This document shows, one piece after another, positions 14,505 to 17,152 of a stretch of DNA of 17,152 bases; positions within the stretch are counted from its first letter, which is position 1; every line of letters begins with the position of its first letter. This stretch comes from Tannerella sp. (GTDB taxonomy: Bacteria; Bacteroidota; Bacteroidia; Bacteroidales; Tannerellaceae). The notes beneath the pieces were generated by a model, which had not been told where the DNA came from, ran no database searches, and saw only the letters and a list, made by a program, of their open reading frames with translations. The position numbers and the translations under genes were made by a program. The DNA lies in the NCBI GenBank assembly GCA_031279875.1, contig JAITHS010000081.1:1-17152 (forward strand). Reading direction: 5' to 3'.

Positions 14505-16985
14505 ATGAAATCAAAAACTATCATTCTTTATGCGGCAATGCTGATATCGGCAAGCTGCACGGCTGACAAAACGTCAGTAACCAAAAACGATTTGCGGGCG
14601 CCTGCATACCCGCTTATAACTATCGACCCCTACACAAGCGGATGGTCGTTTACCGACAATCTCTACGACGAGCCGGTACGACACTGGACAGGAGAGAAAT
14701 TTCCGCTTACAGGCGCTATCCGCGTTGACGGCGTTGTCTATCGCTTCTTAGGCAAAGAAGAACTGCAATTTGTTGAAATCGCCAAAATGGCAGAAAAAGA
14801 AGCCTGGACAGGACGTTATACACGGACTAAACCGGCAACAGGCTGGCAAAAACCCGACTTTAACGACAGCCGCTGGACACAAGGCGAAGCCGCCTTCGGA
14901 ACAAAAGACGAAACAGCCGTCAGAACACTATGGGAAGGCGATAAGACAGAGATTTTTGTCCGTCGCGAAATCAATCTGCCCGAAGACCTGACAAACAAAA
15001 AAGTCTTTATCGAGTACTCTCACGACGACGATTTTATACTCTATCTCAACGGCATCGAAATAGCCAATACCGGCTACAAATGGCGCAAAAACGTGATCCT
15101 GCCAATCGAAGGCGAAGCTTTGCAGACGCTCAAAGCCGGCCGCACCGTTATCGCCGCGCACGGTAAAAATCTCGTCGGCGGCGCATTAGTCGATTTCGGA
15201 TTATATACCGAAGCGGAACAAAAAATGGCGTTTGAAAAAACCGCCACGCAGACTTCCGTTGACGTTCAGGCTACTCAAACAAGATATACATTTACATGCG
15301 GAGCCGTCGATTTGCAACTCACTTTCACCGCTCCGTTGCTTATGAACGACCTTGATCTTATCTCTCGTCCCGTCAATTATCTGACCTACGAAGTAACTGC
15401 CAACGATACGCAAAGCCATGATGTAGAGATATTTCTCGACGCATCACCCGCTTGGGCTTTGGATAAAGTTAAAAACCAACAAAGTACATCTTCCGTATAT
15501 GAAAACAACGGCATGATATACACAAAAATCGGCAGCAAAGAACAAAAAATATTAGGTAAAAGAGGTGATAATGTACGTATTGACTGGGGATATTTCTACC
15601 TCTGCGCCGACAAAAACGGCTCTACTTACGCCACAGGCGATATCAACGCCGTAAGAAAACAGTTTGCGGAAAGCGGCGCAATCAAAAATGCCGCTTCGGA
15701 AGCCGACAACTCACACGTCGCTATCGCACGGGCGCTCGGCAAAGTCTCCGGCAAACCCACAACAGGACACTTTATGCTTGCTTACGACGATATGTATTCC
15801 ATTCAATATTTTAAGGAAAACCTCCGCCCATACTGGAACCGCAAAGGTGATAAAACAATCGAAGCGCTTATCGTGCAGGCAAACAATGATTACAGCAAAA
15901 TTAAATACGCCTGCAACAAGTTTGATAATCAACTTATTACCGATGCAGCAAAAGCAGGCGGCAAAGAATATTCCGAACTCTGCGCGCTGGCATACCGTCA
16001 ATCTATCTCTGCACACAAACTCGTTGAAGCCCCCAACGGAGACTTGCTTTTCCTCTCAAAAGAAAATTTCAGCAACGGCTCTATCGGTACGGTTGACGTA
16101 ACGTATCCTTCCGCACCGCTCTTTTTGCTCTACAACACCGAACTTGCAAAAGGACTGCTCAATCACATCTTTTATTACAGCGAAAGCGGTAAGTGGACAA
16201 AGCCTTTTGCGGCACACGACGTCGGTACTTATCCGCTTGCTAACGGCCAAACTTACGGCGGCGACATGCCGGTAGAAGAATCAGGTAACATGCTCATTCT
16301 CACCGCCGCTATCGCAGCGCGCGAAGGCAATGCCGCATACGCCGAAAAACATTGGAAAACGCTTACAATCTGGACGGATTATTTGGTCGAAAAGGGTCTT
16401 GACCCTGAAAATCAATTGTGTACCGACGATTTCGCAGGACATTTTGCGCACAACGCCAATCTCTCCGTAAAGGCCATTCTCGGCATCGCGTCGTATGGCT
16501 ATCTGGCAGCTAAAATCGGCAAAAAGGACGTCGCCGAAAAATATACCGCACAAGCACGCTCTATGGCGGCCGAATGGACTAAAATGGCTGCCGACGGCGA
16601 CCATTTCCGCCTTACTTTCGACCAAAGCGGTACGTGGAGCCAAAAATATAATCTCGTTTGGGATAAACTGCTTAAACTCAACATCTTCCCTGCTTCAATA
16701 GCAGAAAAAGAAATACCATATTATCTGACCAAACAAAACAAATACGGCTTGCCGCTCGATAATCGTAAAAACTACACCAAAAGCGACTGGATTATCTGGA
16801 CGGCAACTCTGGCGCCTGATATTGAGACGTTTAAAAAGTTTATCACACCCCAATACCGCTTCTACAACGAAACAACCGACCGCGTTCCGATGTCCGACTG
16901 GTACAACACCGACAGAACAACACACGTCGGTTTCCGCGCACGTTCGGTTGTAGGTGGTTATTTTATCAAAATGCTGGATTACTAA
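14505..16985 (+). CDS. Large DUF4964/DUF5127/DUF4965/DUF1793 lipoprotein (glutaminase A-like family)
   Basis: The 826-residue protein has a lipoprotein signal peptide with Cys18 in LISASCTA. It opens with RAPAYPLITIDPYTSGWSFT and DNLYDEPVRHWTG, the signature of DUF4964. A jelly-roll-like insert follows at about 95-240 (FIEYSHDDDFILYLNGIEIA). Then come DUF5127 (about 255-470), DUF4965 (about 480-650) and the alpha-helical toroid DUF1793 (about 655-822, including WTDYLVEKGLDPENQLCTDDF and ending in RSVVGGYF.KMLDY). Fungal relatives were described as glutaminases, but Bacteroidota members often sit in glycan-utilisation loci and the reaction is uncertain. Pairing with a sulfatase favours a role in breaking down sulfated glycans or glycoproteins. 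It is probably co-transcribed with the sulfatase. Confidence 0.88.
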   Translation: MKSKTIILYAAMLISASCTADKTSVTKNDLRAPAYPLITIDPYTSGWSFTDNLYDEPVRHWTGEKFPLTGAIRVDGVVYRFLGKEELQFVEIAKMAEKEAWTGRYTRTKPATGWQKPDFNDSRWTQGEAAFGTKDETAVRTLWEGDKTEIFVRREINLPEDLTNKKVFIEYSHDDDFILYLNGIEIANTGYKWRKNVILPIEGEALQTLKAGRTVIAAHGKNLVGGALVDFGLYTEAEQKMAFEKTATQTSVDVQATQTRYTFTCGAVDLQLTFTAPLLMNDLDLISRPVNYLTYEVTANDTQSHDVEIFLDASPAWALDKVKNQQSTSSVYENNGMIYTKIGSKEQKILGKRGDNVRIDWGYFYLCADKNGSTYATGDINAVRKQFAESGAIKNAASEADNSHVAIARALGKVSGKPTTGHFMLAYDDMYSIQYFKENLRPYWNRKGDKTIEALIVQANNDYSKIKYACNKFDNQLITDAAKAGGKEYSELCALAYRQSISAHKLVEAPNGDLLFLSKENFSNGSIGTVDVTYPSAPLFLLYNTELAKGLLNHIFYYSESGKWTKPFAAHDVGTYPLANGQTYGGDMPVEESGNMLILTAAIAAREGNAAYAEKHWKTLTIWTDYLVEKGLDPENQLCTDDFAGHFAHNANLSVKAILGIASYGYLAAKIGKKDVAEKYTAQARSMAAEWTKMAADGDHFRLTFDQSGTWSQKYNLVWDKLLKLNIFPASIAEKEIPYYLTKQNKYGLPLDNRKNYTKSDWIIWTATLAPDIETFKKFITPQYRFYNETTDRVPMSDWYNTDRTTHVGFRARSVVGGYFIKMLDY

Positions 16986-16991
16986 TCCGAC

Positions 16992-17007
16992 CGTACAGGG
17001 CATTCGT
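16992..17007. repeat. Short dispersed element CGTACAGGGCATTCGT
   Basis: This 16-bp element, just after the DUF4965 stop, also occurs within fecR (7530-7545, one mismatch) and inverted at 12373-12388. It is the outer piece of the dispersed hairpin repeat, here alone. Confidence 0.7.
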
Positions 17008-17033
17008 AATTTTTAATTCTTAATTTTTTTTTT

Positions 17034-17041
17034 TACCTTTG
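17034..17041 (+). promoter_or_regulatory. Bacteroidota -7 promoter box for topA
   Basis: TACCTTTG matches TAnnTTTG 21 nt upstream of the topA ATG. A run of 12 T bases precedes it; no clear -33 element is visible. Confidence 0.6.
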
Positions 17042-17062
17042 CGGCGTTTTTAATGTAAAAAA

Positions 17063-17152
17063 ATGGAGAAAAATCTCGTTATTGTTGAATCGCCCGCAAA
17101 GGCAAAAACTATAGAAAAATTTCTGGGTAAGGACTTCAAAGTGATGTCCAGT
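17063..17152 (+). CDS. topA: DNA topoisomerase I, N-terminal fragment (cut by window end)
   Basis: The 30 codons present encode [20 protein letters not shown] and [10 protein letters not shown]. This is the start of the Toprim domain of bacterial topoisomerase [13 protein letters not shown] carries the conserved glutamate that takes part in catalysis and metal binding. The enzyme relaxes negatively supercoiled DNA. It is a housekeeping gene, marking the edge of the accessory region on this side. The gene continues beyond the window. Confidence 0.96.
   Translation, partial: MEKNLVIVESPAKAKTIEKFLGKDFKVMSS

Overview
The window looks like a Bacteroidales chromosome (Bacteroidota). The evidence is a SusC/SusD pair, a FecR/ECF-sigma pair, many short-tailed lipoproteins with Bacteroidota-type lipoboxes, and several TAnnTTTG promoter boxes. 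All gene calls rest on reading motifs in the translated sequence; nothing was searched against a database.

Layout. From 25 to 9336 everything reads leftward: dacB (PBP4-type DD-peptidase), a FecR anti-sigma factor, a SusC-type TonB-dependent receptor, a SusD-type lipoprotein, a small surface lipoprotein and an ECF sigma factor. The fecR-susC-susD-lipoprotein genes are tightly packed and look like one transcription unit. The sigma gene, which usually comes first in such loci, sits at the far end behind its own promoter. Positions 9341-12096 hold a divergent pair: a yhcG/DUF1016-type nuclease (leftward) that lacks about 47 residues of its nuclease domain, and an AT-rich 6-bladed beta-propeller lipoprotein (rightward). 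Positions 12097-12655 are non-coding repeats. Positions 12660-16985 hold a rightward pair, a serine-type sulfatase and a DUF4964/DUF5127/DUF4965/DUF1793 lipoprotein, behind a long leader that contains a 22-bp tandem array. The window ends in the first 30 codons of topA.

How the genes may work together. The SusC receptor carries an N-terminal STN domain, the usual partner of FecR and ECF sigma. Substrate arrival at SusC/SusD would therefore be signalled through FecR to the sigma factor, which would raise expression of the uptake operon. The sulfatase and the large DUF4965 lipoprotein suggest a sulfated host or algal glycan or glycoprotein as substrate, but the sequence does not identify it.

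The most unusual content is structural. (1) A dispersed hairpin repeat lies in frame inside fecR and adds about 57 residues just before the membrane helix. (2) The yhcG/propeller pair is bracketed by a 61-bp direct duplication of the dacB start. The right-hand copy keeps a good dacB promoter, while the intact gene has lost it. (3) Composite repeat blocks with several hairpins and 12-bp terminal inverted repeats flank the propeller gene. (4) A 22-bp period array fills the sulfatase leader.
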